64,000 nucleotides of DNA from Pseudomonadota bacterium (GTDB lineage Bacteria > Pseudomonadota > Gammaproteobacteria > Burkholderiales > Thiobacillaceae). A model generated the notes under the pieces. It saw nothing but the letters and a program-made list of their open reading frames with translations. It was not told the DNA's origin and did no database searches. Positions within the stretch are counted from its first letter, which is position 1. Each line of letters starts with the position of its first letter. Of the stretch, positions 47,571 to 54,751 are shown piece after piece. Both the position numbers and the translations under genes were made by a program. Location of the stretch: contig JAUXXW010000083.1 in the NCBI GenBank assembly GCA_030684775.1, forward strand, positions 16,452-80,451, written 5' to 3'.

Positions 47571-47832
47571 TACCACCTCGCAAGCCATTGCTCTGGTCTA
47601 CGACCCGGACGATGGCGCGCCACGCGTCGTCGCCAAAGGGCGCGGTCTCCTGGCCGAGGAAATCATCGCTCGCGCCCAGTCGGCCGGTGTATTCGTGCAT
47701 GAATCACCGGAACTGGTCTCGTTGTTGATGCAGGTGGACATGGACGCGCGCATCCCACCCGAGTTGTACATAGCCGTCGCGGAACTGCTGGCCTGGCTGT
47801 ATCAGTTGGAGCAGCGCGAAGGCGCCGCGTAA
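47554..47832 (+). CDS. FlhB C-terminal-domain homologue (stand-alone export switch-like protein)
   Basis: 92 residues matching the cytoplasmic FlhB/EscU domain without its membrane part: AIALVYDPDDGAPRVVAKGRGLLAEEIIARAQSAGVFVHESPELVSLLMQVDMDARIPPELYIAVAELLAWLY. The NPTH autocleavage motif is absent, so it cannot undergo the usual switch. Such FhlP-like proteins pair with fliK-like genes. The ATG is preferred over the GTG five codons earlier. Confidence 0.88.
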   Translation: MRSRPDTTSQAIALVYDPDDGAPRVVAKGRGLLAEEIIARAQSAGVFVHESPELVSLLMQVDMDARIPPELYIAVAELLAWLYQLEQREGAA

Positions 47833-47873
47833 CCGACCTCCCCGAAGCGTTCAAGCGCCGACGACGTCTGTAG

Positions 47874-47897
47874 CGCAGGCATCCTGCCTGCGTTTTT
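47874..47897 (+). terminator. Intrinsic terminator after the FlhB-like gene
   Basis: GCAGGCA-TCC-TGCCTGC followed by GTTTTT, about 40 bases after the stop. The stem is a single arm of repeat family B (TGTAGCGCAGGC) that seems to serve as terminator. Confidence 0.75.
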
Positions 47898-47918
47898 GCG
47901 CCGCTCGCGGGCAGGGGT

Positions 47919-48539
47919 TCAGCCGACCGGCACGGTTTCCCTGAACGCCGGACGTTGCATCAGGCGGTCGTAGAGTTCGGAGAGATTGGGGTGGGCGCGG
48001 CGCCAGTCGATTTCCGGAAAGCGGAAATCCAGGTAGCCGAGGGTGCAGCCGAGGGTGATGTCGGCCAGGTTGAAGGTGTCGCCGGTGCAGAAGGTCTGAT
48101 GGCCGAGGTCTTCGCTCATGGCTTTCAGGCCGGCAGCAACCTTGCCGATCTGGCGAGCGATCCACTCCGGGCTTTGTTGCGTTTGCGGGCGCTTGCGCTC
48201 GACGAAGACCAGGGCGGCGGCATCGGCCACGCCATCGGCCAGCGCCTCCCAGCGCTTCACCGCGATGCGTGGGCGCGGCTCCTTGGGCAGCAGATGGCCC
48301 ACCGGGCTGACGCTGTCCAGGTATTCCACGATCACGCGCGAGTCGAACAGGGTCTTGCCGTCTTCCAGCACCCACACCGGCACCTTGCCGAGCGGGTTGA
48401 ATTCGGGAACATGGCTGTCGTCGGCCCAGGGGAGATCCACCACCAACTGATATTCGATGTGCTTTTCCGCCGCCACGATGCGCACTTTTCGGGCGAACGG
48501 GCTGGTCAGGGAGGCGATAAGTTTCATTTTGTTGTTCAT
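47919..48539 (-). CDS. Glutathione S-transferase family protein
   Basis: 206 residues: thioredoxin-like N-terminal domain (LIASLTSPFARKVRIVAAEKHIEYQLV, NPLGKVPVWVLEDGKTLFDSRVIVEYLD with the glutathione-contacting DS) and helical C-terminal domain (GDTFNLADITLGCTLGYLDFRF). The SPFARKVR opening is typical of bacterial GSTs related to the stringent-starvation/YfcF-type group. Detoxification or maleylacetoacetate-like isomerisation is possible. MNNK start chosen. Confidence 0.92.
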   Translation of the reverse strand: MNNKMKLIASLTSPFARKVRIVAAEKHIEYQLVVDLPWADDSHVPEFNPLGKVPVWVLEDGKTLFDSRVIVEYLDSVSPVGHLLPKEPRPRIAVKRWEALADGVADAAALVFVERKRPQTQQSPEWIARQIGKVAAGLKAMSEDLGHQTFCTGDTFNLADITLGCTLGYLDFRFPEIDWRRAHPNLSELYDRLMQRPAFRETVPVG

Positions 48540-48595
48540 AGACAAACGCTGAGTGTCGGTATCGGCGGGCGGCATTCTAGCCGCCCGATATTGAA

Positions 48596-50008
48596 TTACT
48601 CCACCACCGCCAGAACGTGCGGCCAGGCGGCCTGGAAGCGGCGCAAAGTCTCCTCGCGGCCGAGCAGAAACAGGGTCTGGTCGATGGACGGGGTTTGCGC
48701 GGTGCCGAACAGAATCAGACGCAACGGCATGCCGATCTGGCCCATCTTCAGGTTGAACGCCTTGGCCGTGTCCTTGACCAGTTGGCCGATGGCGGGTGCT
48801 TCCCAGGCCACCGTGGCGAGGTCGGCTTGCAGTTGCTCGAAGGCGGGCAGGGCGTCGCGGCCCAGTTTGGCCTGAAGTTCCTCGACCGTCGGCAGCGCCT
48901 GGCGGAAGTAGATGTGCAGGGCATCGGCCAGTTCGACGATGCTGCTTACGCGCTCCTTCACCAGGCCGACCAGGGCGGCAAGGTTGGGGCCGCTGTCCAT
49001 ATCGATGCCCTGCACCACCAGAAAAGGCCGCGCCAGTTCCGCGAGACGGCCGTTGTCGGCGCACCGGATGTATTGCTGGTTCAGCCAGGTCAGCTTGGAG
49101 GCGTCGAAGCGGGCGGCGGAATGGCTGACATGGCCGACATCGAACCATTCGACGAACTGCTTCAGATCGAACTTCTCGTCATCGCCGTGCCCCCAGCCCA
49201 GGCGCGCCAGGTAGTTGAGCAGCGCCTCCGGCAAAAAGCCTTCCTCGCGGTATTGCAGCACCGACACCGCGCCATGCCGCTTCGACAGGCGTTCGCCATC
49301 CTGGCCGAGGATCATCGGCACATGCGCGTAAGTTGGGATGGGCGCGCCCAGGGCGAGCAGGATGTTGATCTGGCGCGGCGTGTTGTTGACGTGGTCGTCA
49401 CCACGAATGACGTGGCTGATGCGCATGTCCCAGTCATCCACCACCACACCGAAGTTGTAGGTGGGAATGCCGTCGCCGCGCACGATCACCAGGTCATCCA
49501 GTTCCGCGTTGGCGACGGTGATGCTGCCCTTGATCATGTCGTTGAAGGTGATTTCGCCTTCTTGCGGCGTCTTGAAGCGGATCACCGGCGTGACGCCCGC
49601 CGGCGGCATCGGCAGTTCTTTGCCCGGTTCCGGCCGCCAGCGCCCGTCGTAACGCGGTTTGTCGCCACGCGCCTTCTGCGCCTCGCGCATCACGTCCAGC
49701 TCTTCCTTGCTGGCGTAGCAGTAGTAAGCGCGGCCTTCTTCCAGCAACTGGTCCACCACCTCTTTGTAACGCTCCATGCGCTGCATCTGGTAGTAGGGGC
49801 CTTCGTCCCAGTCGATGCCCAGCCACGCCATGCCGTCGAGAATGGCCTGCTCGGAGGCCTGGGTGGAACGCTCCTGATCGGTATCCTCGATGCGCAGGAT
49901 GAACTCACCCCCCATCTTGCGGGCGTAAGCCCAGGAAAACAGCGCGGTGCGGGCGCCGCCGATATGCAGGTAGCCGGTGGGAGAGGGGGCGAAACGGGTG
50001 CGGACCAT
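48596..50008 (-). CDS. gltX: Glutamyl-tRNA synthetase
   Basis: 470 residues. Class I signatures: FAPSPTGYLHIGGARTALFSW (HIGH as HIGG) and GERLSKRHG (KMSKS as LSKR). Length and the YYQMQRMERYKEVVDQLLEEGRAYYCY segment fit proteobacterial GltX1. It charges tRNA-Glu. Transcribed away from the tRNA-Val gene. The track start lies 23 codons upstream; MVRTRFAPSPTG is the family start. Confidence 0.96.
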   Translation of the reverse strand: MVRTRFAPSPTGYLHIGGARTALFSWAYARKMGGEFILRIEDTDQERSTQASEQAILDGMAWLGIDWDEGPYYQMQRMERYKEVVDQLLEEGRAYYCYASKEELDVMREAQKARGDKPRYDGRWRPEPGKELPMPPAGVTPVIRFKTPQEGEITFNDMIKGSITVANAELDDLVIVRGDGIPTYNFGVVVDDWDMRISHVIRGDDHVNNTPRQINILLALGAPIPTYAHVPMILGQDGERLSKRHGAVSVLQYREEGFLPEALLNYLARLGWGHGDDEKFDLKQFVEWFDVGHVSHSAARFDASKLTWLNQQYIRCADNGRLAELARPFLVVQGIDMDSGPNLAALVGLVKERVSSIVELADALHIYFRQALPTVEELQAKLGRDALPAFEQLQADLATVAWEAPAIGQLVKDTAKAFNLKMGQIGMPLRLILFGTAQTPSIDQTLFLLGREETLRRFQAAWPHVLAVVE

Positions 50009-50108
50009 GATCTGTGCGTCGGGTGCGAAAGGCCGCGATTCTACTAGCCCGGCGGCGAAAAAAGCCTTTGACCGCAACGCTTCGCCTTCGTAGAATGCGC
50101 GCCGCTTT

Positions 50109-50183
50109 GGGCAGTTAGCTCAGTGGTAGAGCATCGCCTTCACACGGCGGGGGTCGGTGGTTCGAAACCACTACTGCCCACCA
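50109..50183 (+). tRNA. tRNA-Val (CAC), used as integration site
   Basis: 75 bases folding as a standard cloverleaf: acceptor GGGCAGT/ACTGCCC, D stem GCTC/GAGC, anticodon stem TCGCC/GGCGG around loop TTCACAC (anticodon CAC), T stem GGTGG/CCACT with loop TTCGAAA, and encoded CCA. The 3' end is the left attachment site of the element that follows, and it remains intact. Confidence 0.97.
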
Positions 50184-50187
50184 AAGT
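50169..50187. other. Left attachment site (attL core)
   Basis: CACTACTGCCCACCAAAGT spans the tRNA 3' acceptor strand and the first bases beyond it; it recurs with a one-base deletion at 63525-63542. Confidence 0.7.
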
Positions 50188-50287
50188 CAAGTCCCGGATC
50201 GTCCCAGACGGTCCGGGCACCCATACGGAGAAGCGGGTTCCCGCTAAATCAGTTATCCCAGACTGTCCCGGACTTTCCGTTTACATC

Positions 50288-50316
50288 CGGGGGCAACTGG
50301 GGGCAACATTTGGGGC
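50288..50316. repeat. Integrase arm-site-like GGGGGCAAC repeats, left end
   Basis: Three tandem copies of the form (G)GGGGCAA(C/G), spaced about 10-12 bases, lie just before the integrase start; an inverted copy (GTTGCCCCC) is at 50339-50347. The same doublet occurs at the right end (63441-63463). Nearby CCCAGAC-GTCC motifs at about 50202 and 50257 are also duplicated. Confidence 0.6.
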
Positions 50317-50348
50317 AAGTGCAGTCCTCCCGGATGGAGTTGCCCCCA

Positions 50349-51551
50349 ATGCCTCTTACCGACATCGCAATCCGCACCGCAAAGCCAGCGGCAAAGCCCG
50401 TCCGCCTCTTCGATAGCGGCGGCCTGTACCTGGAAGTTTCCCCCGGCGGGGGCAAGTGGTGGCGGCTCAAATACCGGGTCGACGGGAAAGAGAAGCGCCT
50501 GTCCCTCGGGGTCTATCCGGATGTGAACCTCAAGGAAGCGCGGGAACGCCGCGACGCCTCGCGCAAGCTGCTTTCGCAAGGGGTTGATCCTGGCAAGCTG
50601 CGCAAGGCAACGAAGGCGATGCGAGCCGAGCAGGTGGCCAACTCTTTCGAGACCGTGGCCCGCGAGTGGTATCTGAAACATCGGGATACCTGGGCTACCG
50701 GCCATTCGGAAAAGATCATCTCCAGGCTGGAAAGGGACGTGTTCCCGTGGCTGGGTGGAATGCCTATTACCGACATCTCCGCCCGCGACGTGCTGGAAAT
50801 CCTGCGACGTATCGAGGCGCGCGGCGCGTTGGATACCGCGCACCGGGCGCGGGGGACCATCTCGCAAATCATCCGCTACGCGATCGCCACGGGCAGGGCG
50901 GAGCGCGACCCCTGCCCAGACCTGCGCGGCGCCCTGCCGCCGGCCAAAGAGACCAACTTCCCTTCGATCACCGATCCCGAGCAAGTGGGGGAGCTGTTAC
51001 GCGCGCTCGACGCCTTTCGGGGAACCTTCGTGGTTCATTGCGCCCTGCACCTGTCCCCCTTGCTGTTTGTGCGGCCTGGCGAACTGCGCAAGGCCGAATG
51101 GAGCGCGATCGACCTGGACAAAGCGGAGTGGCGTTACATCGTCAGCAAGACGAAGACGGATCATTCCGTTCCCTTGTCCACCCAGTCCGTTCGCATCCTG
51201 CGGGATCTACACGCCATGACCGGGCGCGGTCGCTATGTTTTCCCCGGCCGCAATGCCGATACCCCCATGAGCGAAGCGACGGTGAACGCGGCCCTGCGGC
51301 GCCTGGGCTACGACACCAAGACCGAAATCACGGGCCACGGTTTCCGGGCGATGGCGCGAACCATCCTTCATGAAGTGCTTCACGTCCGCCCGGAAATCAT
51401 CGAACACCAGTTGGCGCACAAGGTGCCCGACATCCTTGGCACCGCCTACAACCGGACCAAGTTCCTCAAAGAGCGCCGAGTGATGATGCAGCAGTGGGCG
51501 GACTACCTGGAGCAATTGAAGTCAGGTGCTGGTCATGATGGTGATGGGTGA
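50349..51551 (+). CDS. int: P4-type tyrosine integrase (DUF4102 arm-binding domain)
   Basis: 400 residues. N-terminal arm-type DNA-binding domain (MPLTDIAIRTAKPAAKPVRLFDSGGLYLEV...RYRVDGKEKRLSLGVYPDVNLKEARE), central SAM-like core-binding domain near 100-190, and catalytic domain with Arg in RPGELRKAEW, HGFRAMARTIL (H-x-x-R), HQLAHKVPDILGTAYNRTKF (nucleophile Tyr). It recombines attP with the tRNA 3' end. ATG 50349 gives the family N-terminus; an ATG 5 codons upstream also exists. Confidence 0.95.
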   Translation: MPLTDIAIRTAKPAAKPVRLFDSGGLYLEVSPGGGKWWRLKYRVDGKEKRLSLGVYPDVNLKEARERRDASRKLLSQGVDPGKLRKATKAMRAEQVANSFETVAREWYLKHRDTWATGHSEKIISRLERDVFPWLGGMPITDISARDVLEILRRIEARGALDTAHRARGTISQIIRYAIATGRAERDPCPDLRGALPPAKETNFPSITDPEQVGELLRALDAFRGTFVVHCALHLSPLLFVRPGELRKAEWSAIDLDKAEWRYIVSKTKTDHSVPLSTQSVRILRDLHAMTGRGRYVFPGRNADTPMSEATVNAALRRLGYDTKTEITGHGFRAMARTILHEVLHVRPEIIEHQLAHKVPDILGTAYNRTKFLKERRVMMQQWADYLEQLKSGAGHDGDG

Positions 51552-51568
51552 GGCGCCGGGGTTTGGAA

Positions 51569-52195
51569 ATGGCTGAAGATGAAACAAACAATGAATATCT
51601 GTATTCGTTTAGTTTTGTAAACAATTCAAAAAGGCTTAGGGACGAAGAGGTTGATAAGTTGGGCGAATTTTGCCTGACATATTTTGGTAAGTCGTTTTAT
51701 TGGATTAACAAAAGTTACGCCGAACTTGAACAGAATGACAAGGCGAGATTTAGACGGCTCACGCCTTACATGAATCGCTTTATCGAGGCGCACAAGCGAG
51801 GCAATTTGGATGCCGCGCTTGGCTGGCTTCATGCGCTATCGTCAGTGGCAGGGTGGGCCAAATCAGCCGTAAGGTTGGAGAAGACCGCTTCTGAGCTGGC
51901 GAAGGATAGACCCAAGGCCATAAGCAAGCGTAGGCAGGAGAGTGCACTTCCCCGCGCTCAACCAGCCGGCGGAGAAAGTACAAAGAAAAAATGGGCTTCT
52001 CAAGAAGATCGCCTTCGGAAAGAGATCTACATTTACCTTGATTCAAATGCGGCGCTATTTGAAAAAGGGGCGAATGCCTGCTGTCGGTTTCTGGAACATA
52101 ACAAACGCTTATGTGATTACAAACCAAGCATGGCAATTAAAAAAATACGACTTGTGTTTAACGAGAAAAAGATTCAACGGGAAAGCAATAAGTAG
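51569..52195 (+). CDS. Hypothetical protein, AT-rich cargo gene next to the integrase
   Basis: 208 residues, visibly AT-richer and with different codon choice (many AAA, AAT, TTT codons) than everything around it, which suggests separate acquisition. Sequence: MAEDETNNEYLYSFSFVNNSKRLRDEEVDKLGEF..., with lysine-rich C-terminus. No domain recognised. It is followed by an intrinsic terminator, so it is an independent unit. In satellites, the position beside the integrase often holds accessory genes such as phage-defence functions; that is context only. A GTG start 7 codons upstream overlaps the integrase stop. Confidence 0.65.
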   Translation: MAEDETNNEYLYSFSFVNNSKRLRDEEVDKLGEFCLTYFGKSFYWINKSYAELEQNDKARFRRLTPYMNRFIEAHKRGNLDAALGWLHALSSVAGWAKSAVRLEKTASELAKDRPKAISKRRQESALPRAQPAGGESTKKKWASQEDRLRKEIYIYLDSNAALFEKGANACCRFLEHNKRLCDYKPSMAIKKIRLVFNEKKIQRESNK

Positions 52196-52220
52196 GCTCC
52201 TCATGTTGGTGTGTAAACAA

Positions 52221-52261
52221 AGTCGGGATAGGGCTGTACTGCCTTATCCCGACTCTCTTTT
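52221..52261 (+). terminator. Intrinsic terminator after the AT-rich ORF
   Basis: AGTCGGGATAGGGC and GCCTTATCCCGACT form a long stem around a small loop, followed by CTCTTTT. Confidence 0.9.
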
Positions 52262-52809
52262 GTGGAATGAACATCTACTAAACCAAATCGCTAGGATTGC
52301 TCTCAGTCACCTTTATTGGGCTGAGAGATGCACATCCCCCCCCACCGCGCTAACGTTCGCCCTGCTGGATCAACCAGCGGGCACAGGCGGCCCCGTACAC
52401 CCCGCGCTGCAACCGCCGCCCGCCGGCAGGCATGGAGCAATGACCATGCCGACTGAATTCAGCCTCTATCCCCCCCGGCGCGCAGTCGAGACCCCGCCCC
52501 GCCTGCGCGCTGTCGGGCATAAAAATTTGCACCGTTGCAAAAGTGCCGGCGCCAGCGCCGGACGGGGGCCGCGCGCGGACTGGGTGACGGCGTCGAGGTT
52601 GCGTATCCGTGCAGTTCGGTCCTTTGGCGTTGCGGCGCCTTCCAGGGCTCTCCAAGCCTTCGTTCGGCCTTCGTCATGTCAGCCCCCCCAAGACCGTGCC
52701 AGGACTTCCCGGACAAGCCAGAAAACAGCGTTTCCAGGGCATTCGTTCGGCTATTCCCGCCCGTCACCCTCAGAAAACCGCCGTCTTTCTGCGGCCGGGC
52801 TGCTGTGCT
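52262..52809. other. Non-coding gap between integrase module and late operon
   Basis: No supportable gene in about 550 bases; the long plus-strand frame crossing it has no start signal and non-coding composition. Two perfect dyads lie together: TTTGCA-CCGT-TGCAAA at 52526-52541 and CCGGCGC-CA-GCGCCGG at 52546-52561, preceded by CATAAAA. They may mark an operator or promoter region. Confidence 0.55.
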
Positions 52810-52871
52810 TGTTATGGGGCGCGTTTTTACAACATGCCCGCCTCGCCCGTTCTTGCCGCAACGCAAATACT
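52810..52871 (+). promoter_or_regulatory. Ogr/Delta-box-like late promoter before alpA
   Basis: TGTTAT, 13 bases, ACAACA at 52810-52834, close to the P2/P4 late activator consensus TGTTGT-N12-ACAACA. A -10-like AATACT follows at 52866-52871, which puts the centre of the dyad (52822) near -55 of a start around 52878. That is where Ogr/Delta sites lie in P2 and P4. One extra spacer base and one mismatch keep confidence moderate. Confidence 0.5.
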
Positions 52872-52933
52872 GACCGCATCCAAAGCCATACCGGGCAATG
52901 CGTAGGTGACCACGGAAGCAACAGGAGTCAATT

Positions 52934-53191
52934 TTGAGCCAAGCCACGAATCAACCCGCACAGGTCGCAGAACGGCCCGCCAGTCCGGAAATCCAGCCCG
53001 GTGAACGATTCATTCGGATGCCTGAAGTCATGTCCATGACCGGGCTGAAGACTTCGACCATCTATCGGTTGCAGGCGGAATCCCAATTTCCGCAAAGCAT
53101 CCCGCTCCCTGGCGGTCGCCGCGCCTGGCTGGAAAGTGAAATCAGGAAGTTCATGCAAGAGCGCGTTGCCCTGCGCGAAGCGGCCAATTAA
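52934..53191 (+). CDS. AlpA-family DNA-binding regulator
   Basis: 85 residues from a TTG start with ACAGGAG 7 bases upstream. The AlpA/MerR-like helix-turn-helix is plain: RFIRMPEVMSMTGLKTSTIYRLQAESQFPQSIPLPGGRRAWLESEIRKFM. AlpA-type proteins in P4-like elements act as excisionase or activate int. It is the first gene of the operon that contains the tail genes, 20 bases before the next gene. Confidence 0.9.
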   Translation: MSQATNQPAQVAERPASPEIQPGERFIRMPEVMSMTGLKTSTIYRLQAESQFPQSIPLPGGRRAWLESEIRKFMQERVALREAAN

Positions 53192-53211
53192 CCCCAACCA
53201 GAGACCCAGCC

Positions 53212-53952
53212 ATGAGCGACACACCGAACACATCCCCCGGCGCCGATTTGCCGGACACCCTCCCGCCGATTCTGGAAAAACTGACCAGCTATCGCCATGA
53301 ACTCGCGCAGAAAGAAGCCAAGTGCGCCGACCTGACCGAACAAATCGAGCACCAGGAAAAAGCCGCCCTGGCGGCGGAAGCCGAGAGCGACGCCGCGAAG
53401 AGGAAACTTCGCGAAGCCTTGCGCGCCAGCATCGGCCGCCCCACGAAGAAGATGTACGAGCTGAAAGCCGAGGAGAAATCCGCCCTGAGCCTGGCGGAGG
53501 AATACCGCGCCCTGGCTTATGACATCGGCATCGAGCGGGACCGGGTTGTCGTCGACAGGCACGTCGTCGCGAACAATTACCGTGACACGCTGAAAGCCGC
53601 TCGCACCATCCTCGCGGACCATCTTCTCGACCGGGCGCTTGCCGGCGTCCCGCGTGAACTGGTTGAAGCGCTGCGCCTGCAAGCGGGACTTCAGGAACAC
53701 GACCCACATTCCGAATGGCATCAGATCCCCGTGAGCGACTCCGCCACGGCCTTCGAATTCGTGTTCGCGCGCGCCTGCAAGCGCCTTCTCGCCCTGCTGA
53801 AAGATGCGCCGGACAACCGCCAGGCGATGCTTCCGGCCGAACTTGCCACCCCCCTCAATACCGCCGGTCTTGTGGCCAGCCCGCTGGAACTGAAGCGGAT
53901 GCGCGATGACCTGGCGGAGCGTGAGCGCGCCGGCTATCCGCTGGAAGCCTGA
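53212..53952 (+). CDS. Coiled-coil hypothetical protein (possible Psu-like position)
   Basis: 246 residues, almost wholly helical. A long coiled coil (ILEKLTSYRHELAQKEAKCADLTEQIEHQEKAALAAEAESDAAKRKL) is followed by SIGRPTKKMYELKAEEKSALSLAEEY and helical segments. Layout (helix, short Gly break, helix, helical C-terminal half) and genomic place recall the P4 polarity-suppression/capsid decoration protein Psu, but I see no diagnostic motif and do not claim homology. It could equally be a scaffold or size-determination factor. Spaced 5 bases before the first Ogr-like gene. Confidence 0.6.
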   Translation: MSDTPNTSPGADLPDTLPPILEKLTSYRHELAQKEAKCADLTEQIEHQEKAALAAEAESDAAKRKLREALRASIGRPTKKMYELKAEEKSALSLAEEYRALAYDIGIERDRVVVDRHVVANNYRDTLKAARTILADHLLDRALAGVPRELVEALRLQAGLQEHDPHSEWHQIPVSDSATAFEFVFARACKRLLALLKDAPDNRQAMLPAELATPLNTAGLVASPLELKRMRDDLAERERAGYPLEA

Positions 53953-53957
53953 CCGCC

Positions 53958-54191
53958 ATGACCCCATCCCAGGCTTGCGTTTACTGCTCTTCCCCGGCCG
54001 AAGAAATCGGCAGGGTGAACTTCACCCGTGACTACACGGAAGTCACCTACCGCTGCACCAATCCGCGCTGTCAGGGCATCACCACCGCAATGGTGACCCT
54101 GAAGCGTGCCGGCCTGCCGGCGTCCGGTCGGTATCTCCACCCCGAAACCCTCCCCGGCCGCCAGGTCGAATTTTTCAAGGAACAACTGTGA
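53958..54191 (+). CDS. Ogr/Delta-like zinc-finger protein 1 (divergent)
   Basis: 77 residues with four cysteines as CVYC ... CTNPRC (C-x2-C, C-x4-C), the Ogr/Delta zinc arrangement. The conserved RTSR stretch that follows the first pair in P2 Ogr is absent (SSPAEEIGRVNF instead). It shares a scaffold with Ogr-like 2 (SPAEEIG, TEVTYRCTN, TLKRAGLP), so these two form a subfamily. Whether it still activates late promoters is open. Overlaps the gpE start by 4 bases. Confidence 0.82.
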   Translation: MTPSQACVYCSSPAEEIGRVNFTRDYTEVTYRCTNPRCQGITTAMVTLKRAGLPASGRYLHPETLPGRQVEFFKEQL

Positions 54192-54469
54192 ACATCGCAT
54201 TGAAAACCCCCATCAAGCGCGGCGAGACGGCGATCGATGCCGTCGAGTTGCGCAAGCCCACCGCCGGCGAGCTGCGCGGCGTGTCCCTGGTCGAGTTGCT
54301 CCAGATGGACGTCGGCGCGATTTCCAAAGTCCTGCCGCGCATCACCATGCCGGCGTTGATCCCGGAAGAAATCGCCGGCATGGACCCCGCCGACCTACTG
54401 GCCATGGGCGCCACCATCTCCGGCTTCTTGCTGCCCACGGCGGCGCCGGCATCCCCTGACGTGAAATGA
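54188..54469 (+). CDS. P2 gpE-like phage tail assembly chaperone
   Basis: 93 residues from a GTG start overlapping the previous stop. It matches the P2 gpE family along its length: LKTPIKRGETAIDAVELRKPTAGELRGVSLVELLQMDVGAISKVLPRIT and EEIAGMDPADLLAMGATISGFLLP. In P2, E and its -1 frameshift product E+E' help assemble the tail around the tape measure. Here no slippery heptamer lies near the end of the frame, and the E' position is taken by an Ogr-like gene. Confidence 0.88.
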   Translation: MNIALKTPIKRGETAIDAVELRKPTAGELRGVSLVELLQMDVGAISKVLPRITMPALIPEEIAGMDPADLLAMGATISGFLLPTAAPASPDVK

Positions 54470-54479
54470 AGGAAAAAAC

Positions 54480-54710
54480 ATGAACACCAAACAGAAATGC
54501 CCGAATTGCGGTTCCCCGGCCGATGAAGTCGGCAGCGCGGCCAAATCCGTGGACCTGACCGAGTTTTCCTTTCGCTGCACCAACAACGCATGCCGGAGCA
54601 ATTTCACCGGCGTGCTCACCCTCACCCGCGGCGGCTTGCCTGGTGCGGAGAACTTCAACGGCCGCCCGCGCCCGGCGGATAAGGCTGGCGAAGCCGTCAC
54701 TGACTGCTGA
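54480..54710 (+). CDS. Ogr/Delta-like zinc-finger protein 2 (divergent)
   Basis: 76 residues with CPNC ... CTNNAC, the same C-x2-C / C-x4-C spacing as Ogr. Like copy 1 it lacks RTSR and shares SPADEVG, LTEFSFRCTN and TLTRGGLP with it. It sits exactly between gpE and the tape-measure gene, where P2 encodes E'. RBS GGA before AAAAAACATG. A DNA-binding role is likely; a tail-assembly role because of position cannot be excluded. Confidence 0.82.
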   Translation: MNTKQKCPNCGSPADEVGSAAKSVDLTEFSFRCTNNACRSNFTGVLTLTRGGLPGAENFNGRPRPADKAGEAVTDC

Positions 54711-54751
54711 TCGCAGCCGCCCACCTACTCACCCACCAACAGGACGCCCTC

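Noticed and set aside
51942-52937. 331-residue plus-strand frame between the AT-rich ORF and alpA
   Set aside because: Overlaps a better-supported gene, crosses a strong terminator, has no RBS and no domain.
54467-54480. AAAAAAC slippery heptamer as a gpE/E' programmed frameshift
   Set aside because: It lies after the gpE stop codon, so ribosomes in the gpE frame do not reach it; it is just upstream of the next start.
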